Part shown: positions 33,706-47,200 of the stretch, in pieces
Numbering within the stretch: position 1 is the first letter of the stretch
How the letters are laid out: each line of letters starts with the position of its first letter
DNA from: Eudorina sp. 2006-703-Eu-15
Lineage: Eukaryota > Chlorophyta > Chlorophyceae > Chlamydomonadales > Volvocaceae
Reading direction: 5' to 3'
NCBI GenBank assembly: GCA_003117195.1
Contig: BDSI01000058.1
Coordinates: 1 to 64,000 of the forward strand
Length of the DNA: 64,000 nt
The notes under the pieces: generated by a model
Seen by the model: the letters and a program-made list of their open reading frames with translations, nothing else
Database searches by the model: none
What the model was told of the DNA's origin: nothing
Position numbers and translations under genes: made by a program

Positions 33706-36700
33706 CGGTCCCCGGACCGACGCAGGGGACCGGCACTGCTGGCACATCTAGGCGTGCGGCCCCGCGACAGTTCCAACACACACGGCGCATCTCAAGTAAG
33801 TGCACAGTGCGCCACACTGCTGTTCCGCGTCAAGCTACCACTGACGGCCTGCCGCTTACATAATTTCTCGACATACAGCTATATCATATTGTGCGCTCCT
33901 ACCGTGAAGCTGACGTCAGCAGACAACCCGGGAGGGGGCCCGGAGGGGGGCGGGAGCGTCATTTGATTGTAATAGGTAGATCTTGTACATCTGGCGCGAC
34001 GGGCAAGTAAGGTTCGAAGGCAATCCCGTCTGTCATCAACCTCAGTTGGGGGGATCAAATGCGCAGTCTCGCAGCCCCGGGTGCGTGCTGGCTGCATGCC
34101 GAGTGAGCCGGTTGTGTGTCTACCATTCCGAGCCAGGTGCGGGAGGTCGACCGTCCCACGGAGGGGGCCCGCCCCTCACGGCGCCCCTAAGCTACATATA
34201 CTCCGCCCCACACGCCCTGCCCCAAGCAAGCAACCCTTCCCTAGCTTGTGTGTGCTTGCGCAGCTGCGGCCGCCGCCTCAGCAGCTTACTTCCAAGCCGC
34301 GGACGCCCGACGCCCGACAACTCGCAGCCCGCCAATGCCTGTTGCACAATGTCCATTGCATCCTTCCAACGTTCCAAGGGCCGTTGCAACCTGCCAGCCC
34401 GTGCTTTACCCAGCAGGCCAACAGCCTTCCAACCCGTGCTTTAGCAGTTCGCAGGGTTCCGACCGACAACCCATAGATTCAGCCCGCCAATACGCGCAGC
34501 GCAAAAGGAGGCACTCATCATCAGACCAGCCCACGAAGTCCCACTCCATTGCCAGGGTATTATGACGGCGGTGTTGTTTGCGCTCGCGCAACATGCGATT
34601 AGGTTAAGAAGGCGCACTACTTCCCAAAAAGAACACTTACACCAACAACAGCTAAGAATACGCGCACTCGCGTGCCCTCACGGCGTTGACATTATTGTCT
34701 ACCAAATGCGCGCTGTACGCCCGTACACGCTCGTACACGTGCAAGTACACACAACCAGCAGCAGCCATTTAGGAACGTTTCCATCATACTGTACTTTTGA
34801 TACATACTGTGTTTTCCGTACTGTAATGTTGTCAAGTTATGTCATTGTCGACTGCCTCCGACCTCTGCACGCCGCCTGCCTAGCTGGGGCCACCTGTGTG
34901 GAAAACATCTGCACCAACCCACCAGCAGCACTACAGCGCGCGGTCCGCCTATCTCATCTTGCCGCACAGAAAACGCCATTTGCATGCCATCTGGCCTGAC
35001 AACGGACGACAGCGTAGCACACAAAACGAGGTCCACATACGTACCTAGACAAAACTTGGCTGGGGCGACAGGCTTCCGGGCTGGCTACAGCCGGACTACC
35101 AGCTACATGCAACCCCACCGATAAATGCTCGCATGGCGGAGTCATTCACGCAACTACTGCTCATCACACACGCACGCAATGCGCTGAGCCATTTCGAAAA
35201 TCCCTCTCATCAATAGTGTAGGAGCATCACAACGCTACGCGCCAGCGGTCGAGCACCGACTTGACCACCACAACAACAACCGCCACCGCCGTTCGTTACC
35301 GTGCCGTACGGCGACACATACACACACACATACACGGGAGAGCTCGAACCCCACCGGCCCGCACATGAAAGGATTCAAAAACGCACGCTACGTTTAGATA
35401 GGGCCATCCGCCGTACGACGGGGATGGCCGGCCTTCTGCTGTCCCCCACCCGGGAGCTGATGCTGACCGTTGGCGCCCACATCGCCGACAGCCACATGTT
35501 ACCGTACGTACGGCTTACACGGGTCTAGGTGGAGTAGAGTACGAAGTGCTGCGGAGGTGTAGGTGTGTGTGTGTGTAGGGTGTGTGTGTGTAGGGGGGGG
35601 TGAGTGCGTACGTGGGGCCGTGTATATATGTGACAATTTATTATTGTTCCAGCCAGCACTTTTGCAACTAACCCCACCCATCAATAAGAATACGAGCAGC
35701 CACACCTTGGCCATGTCGAGGGCGCATCAACCATTGCTTGCTTCGGTTAAGTCTCGATAGAATAGATCCACATCAGCTCGCACCCTTGCTTGTTTGCTTA
35801 ATTGGTTATCATGCATCCTATTATTAATATCTCGCGACCAGCTTCGATTGTGACAAGCGAATGAGGCTGCCCACAAGCTGCTTGGCCGCGTGCAGGGCCT
35901 ATTTAGGCACATGGCCGGGACACGACTGCCCTGCAAAGCGGGCAACGGGCGGGGCACCCGCCCTCGCAGCTCCGTGTCGGGATCCATCCGAACCTTCTGC
36001 CTGTACCACCCGGCCTGTGGACGTACAACCGCCTGACCACGGACCAACCGCCGCTGCTTCTCAGTTCGTACATGACATGCACACAAGCACAGCAGCGAGC
36101 TGTCAATCGCCCGGCATGTCAGCACACTACGTCTGCCCCGGCCTCTGTCATATGTGTACGTACCGACGGGTTGCAACCGAGTACAAGTAGCCTTATGGGT
36201 CCTCGGGAAATAAAAGATGGAGGCGGCGCCGCCGCGCGCGGCGCCGCAACATGCGGCGCGCGGTGAAGGACATCGATTGATCCCCGTCCGGCGCACCTCG
36301 TGGGGAACCCCTGGAGCACACCGCGCGGGTTTGCAGCGCTGCCGCGGGTTGCCGGCGGAAACTAATCAGCTCGAGCCAGCTGCGAATGATGCCCTTCCGC
36401 TCCACAGTGCACATTGCTGCAGTCCTAGATAGGAAACATGATGTGGTAGGGCGCGGAGGGCCTGCATCGCGCGCCCGGAAGAAGTTGACCCGACCGCCGG
36501 TGGTGATGATAGATGTGCGTACGGCGAACGGCGACGACCTCAAAAAACAGTATCAACAGATACGACGCACTCTCCGTGACCCCCCATAGGTGACCCCCCA
36601 AAAAGGGGGAAGGGCCGTTTCCGATCAGCTCCCCACACAGAGGGACTCCCTCAGGGACACACACACGCACACAGCTAAGCCCCAGAGATTCACACGACGG

Positions 36701-37086
36701 CAGGTCATCATCTGGCCAGGACGTCGAGGCCATCGAACATTGCACCTGCGCCTGCCGGCAAACACGTCCTGCACTTTGATTGGCTGCTGTGGAACCCGCT
36801 CCTGCGACCGCATCCTGCACTTCGATTGGCTGGAACCTATCTCCTGGGTCCTGAATTCCGAGGACGTCAAGTCAGACCTCCTTCACGTGATCAATCAGCT
36901 TACGAACAGTTCACGACTTTGATTACGAACAGTGGCATGTTTGCTGGAAGGCCAGCCTACCTCATCATGGAAGATGAATCGTCGTGATGTACCGACGCAA
37001 AGCAAAGCAAGCTGGCTCGGTGGGAACTAATGCGACCCACGACCCGCGGGTCCGTCGCTTGCTTGTGGATCCACGCCCTCACCCCC

Positions 37087-40000
37087 TCACGGTCCCGACA
37101 GTTTGAGCGAGAGGCGGGAGCTGCGCCGCGTGGCGCTGCGCTCCGAGATGCGCGCCTGGATGCCGGACACGGCGCGAGAGACACCCGTTACCATGGTCGC
37201 CCAGCCCGACGCGATGGCCCGGCGCATCTTTCGCGCCACCTCCACGCTCCGTTTGGCCATGAACACCAGCACAGCCACGATGAAGACGGCGTTGATCACC
37301 AAGATGATTGAGCCCACGATGTTCTGCTCGCGTGTTTGGGGTTTTCAGGGTTTTAGGGTTTTAGGGTTTCGGGTTTAAGACTGGTATCCCGTCGAGGGAA
37401 CTCGGAAGGGCAAAGGGAGTGCCTAGAGAAGTCACGGGAAGTCGAAAGCCAGCCAGGAGCCAAACGGGCTTGCAAGGTGGGCCTGGGGGAAGATGGAATG
37501 AAAGACGGGGAGGATGAGAGATAGAAGGCCGGAGATCGCGTGGGCGCGTGCCGTGCGGGTGTGGGTCGCCGGATGTCCGCACCCGTCGTCCCGTACCCAG
37601 CTGCCGTACCCAGCTGCCGCACCCGTCGTCCCGTATCCAGCTGCCGTACCCAGCTGCCGCACCCGTCGTCCCGTATCCAGCTGCCGTACCCAGCTGCCGT
37701 ACGCACCCGTCGTCCCCCGTACTCACCGCTGAGGTGGTGTCGAGCTGGCTGTCGGCGTCCGTGCTGACGAAGTACAGTCCCAACGTGAGGGTCATGCTCA
37801 AGACGCACATGGACAGGAACTCCAGGACCATGAGCACGGTGAAGCGCTCGGGGGCGTTGACCGTGTTGATGCCGGCGATGAGGATCAGGACCGCCAGCAG
37901 CAGCAGCGCCTGCTGGAGGACCTGCGCGTGGGCAGGCAGGCGCGTGGGCAGGCAGGCGAATGCGTCGATGGTCATGAGGTACGAGTGACCGTACTACCCT
38001 CTTTCCGTACTGCCGTCCGTGATGCAGGCTGTAACCTACGAACGACGAGCGCCACGTAGGCTCACCCACTCCCCCCAACCCAACCGTCCACTCACAGGGA
38101 CACACGGGGGGGGAGGTGGTACCGCACCGACACACGCACGGACAGGCGCACCACGGGCCCCGGGCCGCCCCTAGGATCCCCGGGTCTCCTTTCCAAACAC
38201 GTATCTCCTTACACACACACACACACACACACATACACACATACATACACACATGCTGCCATACACATACCGTACACACACACACCGTTTTTTCACTCAC
38301 ACACACACACACGCATACGGGCAAACTATTGGGCGCCACTCGGCCCCTCGCATGTCACGCACTCCTGTTCTGCCTGCCTAAATAACACACACACGCTCGG
38401 CTCAGGTTTTTAATACACACGCTCGCATCAGTTCCTCCTTTTACGCTGCCTCAGCGGCAGATCTGCTTCGGAACACGCAGCCAGCCACAGCGGCGACGGC
38501 CCTCCCTCCCTCCCTCCCTCACCGGCAGCGCCCGGCCGAATACTTCGACCGCCACCAGCGCAAGCACCTGCAGCTGTCGCATGCTGGACCACCAAAAGTA
38601 CCTGGGCCTGTGCACGGGTAAGGCGGGTACGGCATGGTACGGCAGCGGGGGCAGGGGAGGACGGGTTCGCTGCGACTCTAAAGGTGTTGCGAGAACCCTC
38701 CGCAGTGCCCGGAGACGCTATGCCAGGACACAGCATATGACCACGCAGCGACGGGAATCAGACCGTAGTGCGCTGAAGTCAAAGAGAATTGAGGCACTAC
38801 TCGGCAGTGGACGGCATTGCGGGGTCGGGGTAGGTGGTGGTGGTCCTGTGGCCATGCGTCATTCTAAAGGAGACCTCCACATGGGACACGTGGCTAACCA
38901 CGTGGCTTAATGCAAAGGACGAAGCTCGTGTGCAGGTGGTGGATGTTGTAAACCGTCTTAACTAAAGACGCTTACAAGCTGATGCTGCCGATCTCGGACC
39001 ACTCCAGGACCACTACAGTGGGCGTGGTGTAGGTGGTGGTGTACGTGGTGGTGGTGTTGGGTGTCCGCCCCCGCGGCCGCAACCCAGGTGTTCCGCGCGC
39101 AAGCCGCATGTCCACGAGCCGGCGAGCCCGCACTGAAGCCCATACATGCAGAATTACGACTTACTTGTACTGCAGGTACAGGAAGCCGTACTGGATCCGT
39201 ACACGAGGGTCCTCGACGCGCTTGCGCGACAGGAAGGTGAGCAGGAAGTACACGGCGGGCGGCACAAGGCAGAAGAGCAGCACGCTGGCGATGCCGATGG
39301 GGACGTAGACCCGCTGATGGAGGCCCGTGTAGCACTCCTGCTGCATGTTGCGCACCCAGTAGCCCGAGCGCCAGGTGGCCTGAGGGGGGGTTAGGGGTGG
39401 GGGTAGGAGTGGGGGTAGGAGTGAGGCAGGCATGGGGGTAGGAATGGGCCAGGAATGGGGGTAGGAGTGGTGGTAGGGGCAGGAGTGGGGCGGGGGTGGG
39501 GATAGAGGCAGGAGTAGGTCAGGGGCAGGGATAGGGGGAGGGGCAGGGGGAGGGGCGACGTGGAGGAGAAGATAACGCCCTGGGAGGCCTTCCTTTCATG
39601 ATAGAACATACACGTGTAAATGGGCGAGTCTCCTTGCTCGAACCACACGCGTGCACACACACGCACACCAGAGCGCCCCACCGGGCATGTGGCGTGCACG
39701 CAGCATGCATGCCCCCGGTACACATCCGTACGGTATGCCGTACATGTATGTACGAGAGCAGATACGGGACGGCGACCGTCCGCGATCCCCTACCTGCTGG
39801 TTCTCGGCGAAGACTCCTTCCCCCGAGTCCAGCTTGTAGCACGCGAAGAGGCTCAAGCTGATCTGGCAGAGCGACGGGTACAGGATGAAGCTGGCGACGA
39901 TGACCACCACCTCGAGCTGCTGGAGCAGAGGCACCGCTTGATCCGCAAACATCAGCCACTGCCCGGGGTTTGCGAACACGTTGGCGAGGGTGGATTTCCA

Positions 40001-41236
40001 ATTGCTGGCGTCGGAGTCGAGGGGCCGCAGGTGCTCGCCCGCCGGCAGCCCCTTGTCCTCATTCGCGTCGAAGAAGTTCGCGTCCGAGTCGACGGGCTGC
40101 AGCGAGGTCGGGTCGTTGAGATCCCTAAGGACCATCGGCGGCGCGGCCATGGCGAACGGATTGGGCCCCGCGCGCATCAGCGACTGCTGCGACGGCAGCG
40201 GCGGGGGCGCACCGGCCGGCGACGCCGCCGCCGCCGCAGGCGGCGGCGGCGTCTTGGCGACGCCGGTGTGAGTGGGCAGCGGCGGCGTGGGCGGCATAGA
40301 CGGCAACGCCGGCATCGCCGGCAGCGGCATCGGGCTCTGATTGGGCGACGGCGCGTGCCGCGGCAGCGGCTTTGCCTTGAGCGCCGCCGCGCTGAGGGGC
40401 GTCCTGGGAGCCGCCGGCGACTTGGTCGTCTGGGACCGCGCCGCCGCAGGAACGCGAGCTGGCTCCGGCGGGTCTTCGTCGTCCAGCTGGATGCAGATCT
40501 GCGGGATATGCTTTGGGTGCATGATGGATGGCGAGGCGTTCAGGGCTGGGACCCTGGGGGCGCTGCCGGCCGCCGCCGCGGCTGCCGCCGCGGCCAAGGC
40601 TGCGGTTGTGGTGCTTGCGAATGGCGTTGCCGGCGCGATCAAGTCGCCTCCGCCCGCGCCTCCGCCCGCGCCGCCCATACAGAGGCCGCTGCGGGGCGGA
40701 CCGCAGCTGAGGTTGCTGCGTGGCGGCTGCACGGAGGCCTCGGTCGGGGTAGCGATGGCATTCGAGAGGCAGCTCATCGTCGGCGGAAGCGAAGAGCTGA
40801 GATCCAGACGGCTGCTCGACGGCGGCGCCAGGACCGAGCTGCCGGTAGGCAGGCCAAGGGATTGCGTGACAACCACGGTCGCGCTGGCGGCTCCGCCTCC
40901 GCCTCCGCCTCCGCCGCCGCCGGGAAGGCAGCTGCCTTGCTCGCTGATGAAGCCTGGCAGCCGGGACGAGAGGCCGTCACACTTGGCCCCGTCGGAGCCC
41001 ACGCTCATGACCTCAGGCAGGTCCGACAGTTCGTTGGGATCCCACCGACGCCCCGAGGTCCTCAGGAAGACGCTCTGGTTGGCGATGAAGTACCTGCGAA
41101 CCCCGGGCCATAGCGGGACGGCGGGACTTCGGGTCGGCGGCGGGGCAGTGGAGGCCTGTTTCTCAGCGGGGAGGGAAGACCTGCCAGCGCTCGGAGGACT
41201 GCGGGCAGCGCTGCCGGTGTGCTCTCCCTCAGCCAC

Positions 41237-41273
<37 letters not shown>

Positions 41274-44200
41274 TCTGGACCAGGGTGCGGCGGGCAGGGA
41301 GGGAGAGCCCGGGTTGAGTCACACAGCAGTACGGATGTACGGACGTACGGACGCACCTCAGGGCCCAGATCAGCAGCGACACCAGAGTGGCAACGCAAGG
41401 GACGCAGAGCCCGAAGCCGATCTGAAAGGCCGCCTGTTGGGCGCTGTCCAGGTCGCCAAAGAGGCAGCTGGGCGAGTAGGCGATGTAGTTCTCGGTGCCG
41501 GTCACGGCACTGAGCACGGCCTGAAGCCTGGTGATGATGGCCGGGTAGTCGATGCCCAGCTTTGTGATGATGACGAAGTACTGGATGTGAGTGATGAGGG
41601 TCTGGGGGACAGGAAGCGGGAAGCGGGTGGGGCGACCGGTGTGTGGGTGTGCGGGTGCGGGTGTAGTGTCGGCTGCAGGGGCCATGCTCATGCGCATGCT
41701 CATGCTCATGCTCATGCTCATGCTCATGCTCATGCCCACGCCCACGCCCACGCCCACGCCCACGCCCACGCCCACGCCCACGCCCACGCCCACGCCCACG
41801 CCCACACCCACACCCACACCCACACCCACGCCCACCCCCACCCCCACCCCCACACCCACCCCCCACACCCACCCCCCCACACCCACGGCCACTCACCTTG
41901 AGCAGATCAAGCGCCGACAGTTCCTCCATCTGCATGGCCTGCTGCCGGTTCTTGGACAGGTTGCTGAACGCGGTGAACAGGATGAGCGCCACAGTGCCCC
42001 AGAAGGCCAGCAGCCCCACCGACACGGTGCGCGCCAGCGGCGGGCACGCCATGCAGTTGAAGTCCACCGTCAGCGAGTACCCCGGGTCGCAAACCGCGCA
42101 CAGGTGGCCCGTGTAGCCGGTCGCGCACTGCAGCTGCATGTACCACCGGTCCAGCGCGCCCTCGGCGCCCTGCGCGGCGGCGGCCAGCGCGGCCTGGTGG
42201 TCCAGGTAGCACGGCGCGCCGGACATGTTGACGCGCAGCGTGACGTTGTGCGCGGTCAGCAGCACGGCCTCCTGGTTGGGCGGGAAGGTGTCGTACCACC
42301 AGTGCTGGCAGGTTCCTAGCAGGAGAGACCGGACGTCCCGACGGAGGGGCGCCAGAAGGAAGCTGTCGGCGGAGGGGAGGATGACGCCGGAGCCGCTGGC
42401 CAGGGAGGGGGTGCTGGTGGTGTTGATGGTGACGAAGCTGTCGGTGATGTTGAAGGCGGCCTTGAGCACGGCCGCCCAGACCTCGTCGACGCCGCCGCCG
42501 CCCACGGTGATGCCGCAAGCGGAGGGCTGTGGGCATCTGCGGCCGTGTGTGTGGGGGGGGCCAGGGCAGTGTTTGGGAGTCAGATGGGACGCCGGTGCAC
42601 ATCGTCAGATGGTGGGTGCAATGTATGACTTTGGCGCGGGGCCCAACAAAGGAGCGATGAGAGCCTGCGCCCCAGGCGCTGCCGGGGCGCAAGGGACGGG
42701 GCGCAAGGGACGGGGCGCAAGGGACGGGGCGCAAGGGACGGGGCGCAAGGGACGGGACGCAAGGGACGGGACGCAAGGGATGGGACGCAAGGGAGCACCG
42801 CGTGCACTCCAGGGCCGCGTCGATGTCTTCCACCGCCAGCTGGTCACAACCCGTTGTGACGGATTGCCCATCAATGAATGGGGATGCCCCCTCCCCACTT
42901 TCCCGCCCCTTCCCGCCCCGCCCCTTCCTGCCCCGGCCATGTACTGCGTGCACATCCATGTACTGCACTGCATATCCATCCAACGCGCCTGTCGTACCTG
43001 TGCATCAGCGGCGACATGGGCGCGCTGTGCCAGTACCCCGCCGTGGGCACCAGCAGCGGCCCGCCCGGGCAGACGGCATGCAGCGGGCAGCTGAGGCAGC
43101 ACGCGCGGCACGTCTCGCCGCTGTCGCTGCGCGTCAGGTCCTGGACCTCGGCCGTCAGATTCGCCACCCAGGTGTCGGGGGACAGGCTCGGCGGCAGCGG
43201 CGGCAACAACCGCAGGCGGCGGTCCGTCCACAACCCCACAAGGTCCCGCCGACAGGACGCGCAGCCGGTCCACAATGGGTGGTCCTTGTCCTTGGCTTTG
43301 TCCAGCTCCTGCCCCATCTCGCAGGGCAGAAGCTCCAAGGTAATGGTCAGGGGGGCGATCTGCGCGCGTGGGGGCCCCGCCGGCGTGGAGGAAGGAGGTC
43401 AGGCCCCGCAGCCCCCGCCTTCTGCGGGTCAGGCGCGCCTGCGGCGCCGGGCACCTACCTGGCGCCGCCTTGCGTGCGTGCCCCGTTGCCCGGCATGTGG
43501 TCAGTTCGTCGGCCCGCCTGTGTCCTTAGCAGAGTAGCGCGCCCGACCCAAACCAGGGACCAACCAGCGAACCGACCGGGGTGCGTTCACAGGCAGCAAC
43601 CGTGTCTTTAACAAGAAGCCCACATAACCGTGTGTGTTTGTGCGCACGCGCGTCCCAGAGGATACCAACCAGCCAATCTACCAGGCGCTGCGGCAAGACG
43701 AGGTTATCATGCGAGTACACGAATGCCATCTGGGGAGCAACGCGGCAGGCTGGCAGGTTGGTTTGCCAGCAGCTAGCGAGCATGGCCAGTGGCAAAAACA
43801 GGTTCCGGCCGTTCATCCTGGCCAGGCTTGTAATCGTAGGGCTGCTGCCGTGCCGTACACGTGCTTTCCTCCCCTTCCCTCTCCCCCCTTCCATCCCCAA
43901 CCCTTCTGATCCCCTTCCAACCCCGCTTCCAACCCCGCCTAGCGCACCGACCTCCGGCAGGACGTTGTTGGCGGAGGAGGAGCTCCTGGCCACGACCTCC
44001 AGCTGGTACTGCCCGGGCCAGCCCTGCAGTTCCAGGGCTCTCCACGCCACCACCCCGCGGCTGCTGGTCAGCACCCCCAGGGCCACCGCGTCCGAAGAGC
44101 GCAGGATAGCCACCTGGGTGCTGTCGTTGGAGGCCACTGTCGGCCGAATGGCGATGCTGACGTCGAACGCGGGCGTGTCTGTGGTGGTGGTGATGGTAGT

Positions 44201-47200
44201 GGTGGTGGTGGAGGTGCATGGTGGTCGCGGTGGATTGGCGTGCGGGGTAGGGTCCTCAAATTCAGCTGCCAACCGGGGAGGAAAGTTGTTCCTCTATCCA
44301 TGGGGGCGCTCTGTCGGAGCGCTACGGCAGCCGGGCGGCGTGCGTGCGTGCTGGGGCTGGGAGAGAGGCTGTGTGGAGGAGCGCTTTATGAACAGACCTG
44401 CGAAAGGAGCACTGGCCAAGACACCGTTACGCTGCGCTGCATTCCCCCGGCAGCAGGTCTAGCGCTACACCCTACCCCACCCGGGAGTGGGGTAGGGTGG
44501 GGTGGTCTATCTAAGGCATGGCAGGCAAGGCGGATCGCCTGACAAGTGACTGGTGCGCCGCGGCCATGTGTGCGCGGGCTGGCCCATCACGCCTTAACGC
44601 GGCGGCAGGTATGTCGACATGTCGACGGCCCCGCCCAACCTGGGAAGTCGTCAGGTCGGCGTGGGTGTCACTTACCTCCGTCTGAAACTGTGCCCAAGCA
44701 AACTCAAGCAACCTGAGCAGCGCACTAGCACTCTCTTGCTGCTGCTTACGACTACTGGACTAAATTTCGTGCGTCAGTCTGAGGTAGTGGATGTGATGCA
44801 TGCGCATGACTCCACGGCGGAGCATCGGATCCACCCCTCCATGACATGACCATTCATGTGCCCTCCATGACATGACCATTCATGTGCCCTCCATGACATG
44901 ACCATTCATGTGCCCTCCATGACATGACCATTCATGTGCCCTCCATGACATGACCATTCATGTGCCCTCATGCATGATCACTTCAAGACATTCACGCAGA
45001 CACTACGCAAGCACATTCACCCAGCCACCCTCTCATCCACCCAGCCATCCACCCAGCCATCCACTCATCCACCCAGCCATCCACCCACCCACTCACCAGT
45101 CACGACCGGCTGGCCCAGACCATCGAACAGCTGCACCTCCAAGTCGAAAGGGATATCGGGGGCCACCACCAGGGCGCGGATGTCCGTCTCCGCAAACGCC
45201 CGGCCGCCCGTGTTGTTCAAGTAGGTGGGCACGCCGCCCCCGGCTGCGACCGTCGGGAGCAGCAGCGCGCCGCTGAAGTTCAAGACGCGCATGTGAGTGG
45301 CCGGGACCGCAATCACCAGCGTGCCGGCCGGGTTCGGATCGCTGCCGTTCTGCTGAGGTACATCGCCGCAGGCCTGCAGCTGGCCCAGCAGGGCGGTCAG
45401 GGCGTGCGCCGCGGCGCCTTGCTCGGGTGCGGAATCGGCTGTGGCGGTTGTGGCGCCCGAGCTGGCCGCTGGCAGTTGTGACTGTAGCTGCGACTGCTGT
45501 GGTTGCCGCTGCTGCTGCTGCGGCGGCGGCGGCGGCTGTGGCTGCTGCCCTTGACGTCTCGCCAAGCCCTCCGTGATGATGTGGAAGAGGCCGACCTCGG
45601 GCGCCTCCTCAGCAGGTTCGGGCGAGGCAGGCGCTGGGCTGGCTCCGGCTGGGGTTGAGTTCAAGGCGACCGAGGAGGATGGCGGTGGGTTTGCGCAGCG
45701 CGCTTCCAGGGAGGACACCCCCAGGTCCTGGAACCAGAGGAGCGGCAGCGTCCTGACCTGCGGGGGGGGGCAAGGAAGCCCCGGGGGGCAGGGCGGCAGC
45801 CGATCATCCGCGACTCCACACGGATCCAGGTTTCCGCCAGAGATGATGTGTTCGATGGATGAAGCCACGCCGGTTGCCCCTAACTCTGCTGGATAACATT
45901 GCAGGGCACTACACATCCACTACGCGCGGTCGGGGTGCGTGATGGTGCAACCGTTACAAGGTGGACCTACGGACCCGTGGCCCCAACGACCCGGCAAGTC
46001 AACCGGCCCATCCAGCTGACGTGCGTGATGGCGCTGGGTGGTGCTGGCAGCAGCGGCGAAGCGCCACAGGTCACGCAGGCCGCCATGCGTGGCCATGCGT
46101 GCCAGCCTGTCTCGAGGCGGGTCAGGCGCGGCGCGGCTGGCTGCTCACCCCACCTGCTGTCGCCGGGCCGCCGTCATCTTGGCGGCCGAGTACACCCGTG
46201 CGTTGCCCAGCGTGGGTGTGGGTGCGGTCGACGGCACGGCGGGCAGACGGGTTCCCTGGAGCACCAACAGCGAGCAGTTCAGCCCGGCAGCCCAGCTCAG
46301 GGCCGCCGCCGCACCAGCCCAGCGCCCCCCGGACGAGGCACTCAGCTGCGCCGCGACTATATCATATATATTGCCGCCGCCATCGCCACTGCCATCGCCG
46401 CCGCTGCTGTCCGCCCCGCCGCCACTATCACCGCCGCCGCTGCCGGCCCCGCCGCTGCCGCCGTCGGTGGAATCCGCCGGCCCCTGCACGAGCAGCGGCG
46501 CCGACCGCGCCGCGGCGAGCCCCGCAGCGCAGGTCTGAGTGGAGGCTATCACCGCCCCCACGTCGGCCGTGTTCCCAAGCTCCGTCGTGTCGGTGCCCGC
46601 CATGGCGAACCCCACCGCGCCGCTGACAAACACGCCACCGCCGTGGCCCTGGTACGGCGTGAAGCGCTCCACCAGCAGCGCGGAGGCGGCAGACAACGTC
46701 GCCAGGTCGGAGTCGGACAGGTCGAGGCCGGAGGCCGCGATGTTGCCATGCAGGCTCATGCCGCTGAGCAGCGCGACGGCCCCGGCGGGCCCGATGGCCC
46801 GTGGATCCGTGCCCGCTGCGGGCACGGAGGAGCCGGGGTCCGCGGCAGCAGCCCCCTTGAGGAGCTGGCGCCGGGCGGGGATGGCGCTGGGCGGGCTGTC
46901 GGTGGCGGTGGCGGTGCTGGTGGTGTCCGCGGTTTCCGCCGCCTCCACCACCCGGGGGCCCGACACGTGGAGGCCGCCGCCCGCCGCGGCGCTGTTGAGG
47001 GCGAGGCGGCCGTCCTCCACGAGCACCGCGGCGCAGCCGTCGCTGAAGACGCCGCCGCCGGACAGCAACGCCAGGTTGTCGGTGATGTTGCAGCGGCTGA
47101 CGTGGAGCAGGCTCGCGCCCACGGCAGCGATGGCTCCACCCGACACCCTGGCCGTGTTGTCGGTCAGCGAGGAATCGGTGACGAACATGACTGTGTCCGT

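Larger units (their letters stand above)
28542..37086. other. 8.5-kb region between divergent or convergent genes, no recognised gene
   Basis: Starts upstream of the DGAT2 ATG (its promoter must lie just right of 28541) and ends at the stop of the giant gene, so it also contains that gene's 3' UTR. It holds purine-rich GGAGGA runs (28800-28900), a (GT)n block (29615-29670), the 23-bp minisatellite (31500-31975), a 17-bp AATCACGAACCCC-type array (32805-32865), a 14-bp array (33628-33705) and lower-GC stretches near 30180-30560, 34560-34840 and 35640-35860. No open frame matched a family I know. Confidence 0.55.

Noticed and set aside
38976..39060. Possible extra exon of the giant gene reading [10 protein letters not shown], with a good GTAAGC donor
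   Set aside because: No acceptor gives the needed phase, and joining 39165-39379 directly to 38523-38601 gives [13 protein letters not shown] in phase, which fits the membrane domain.
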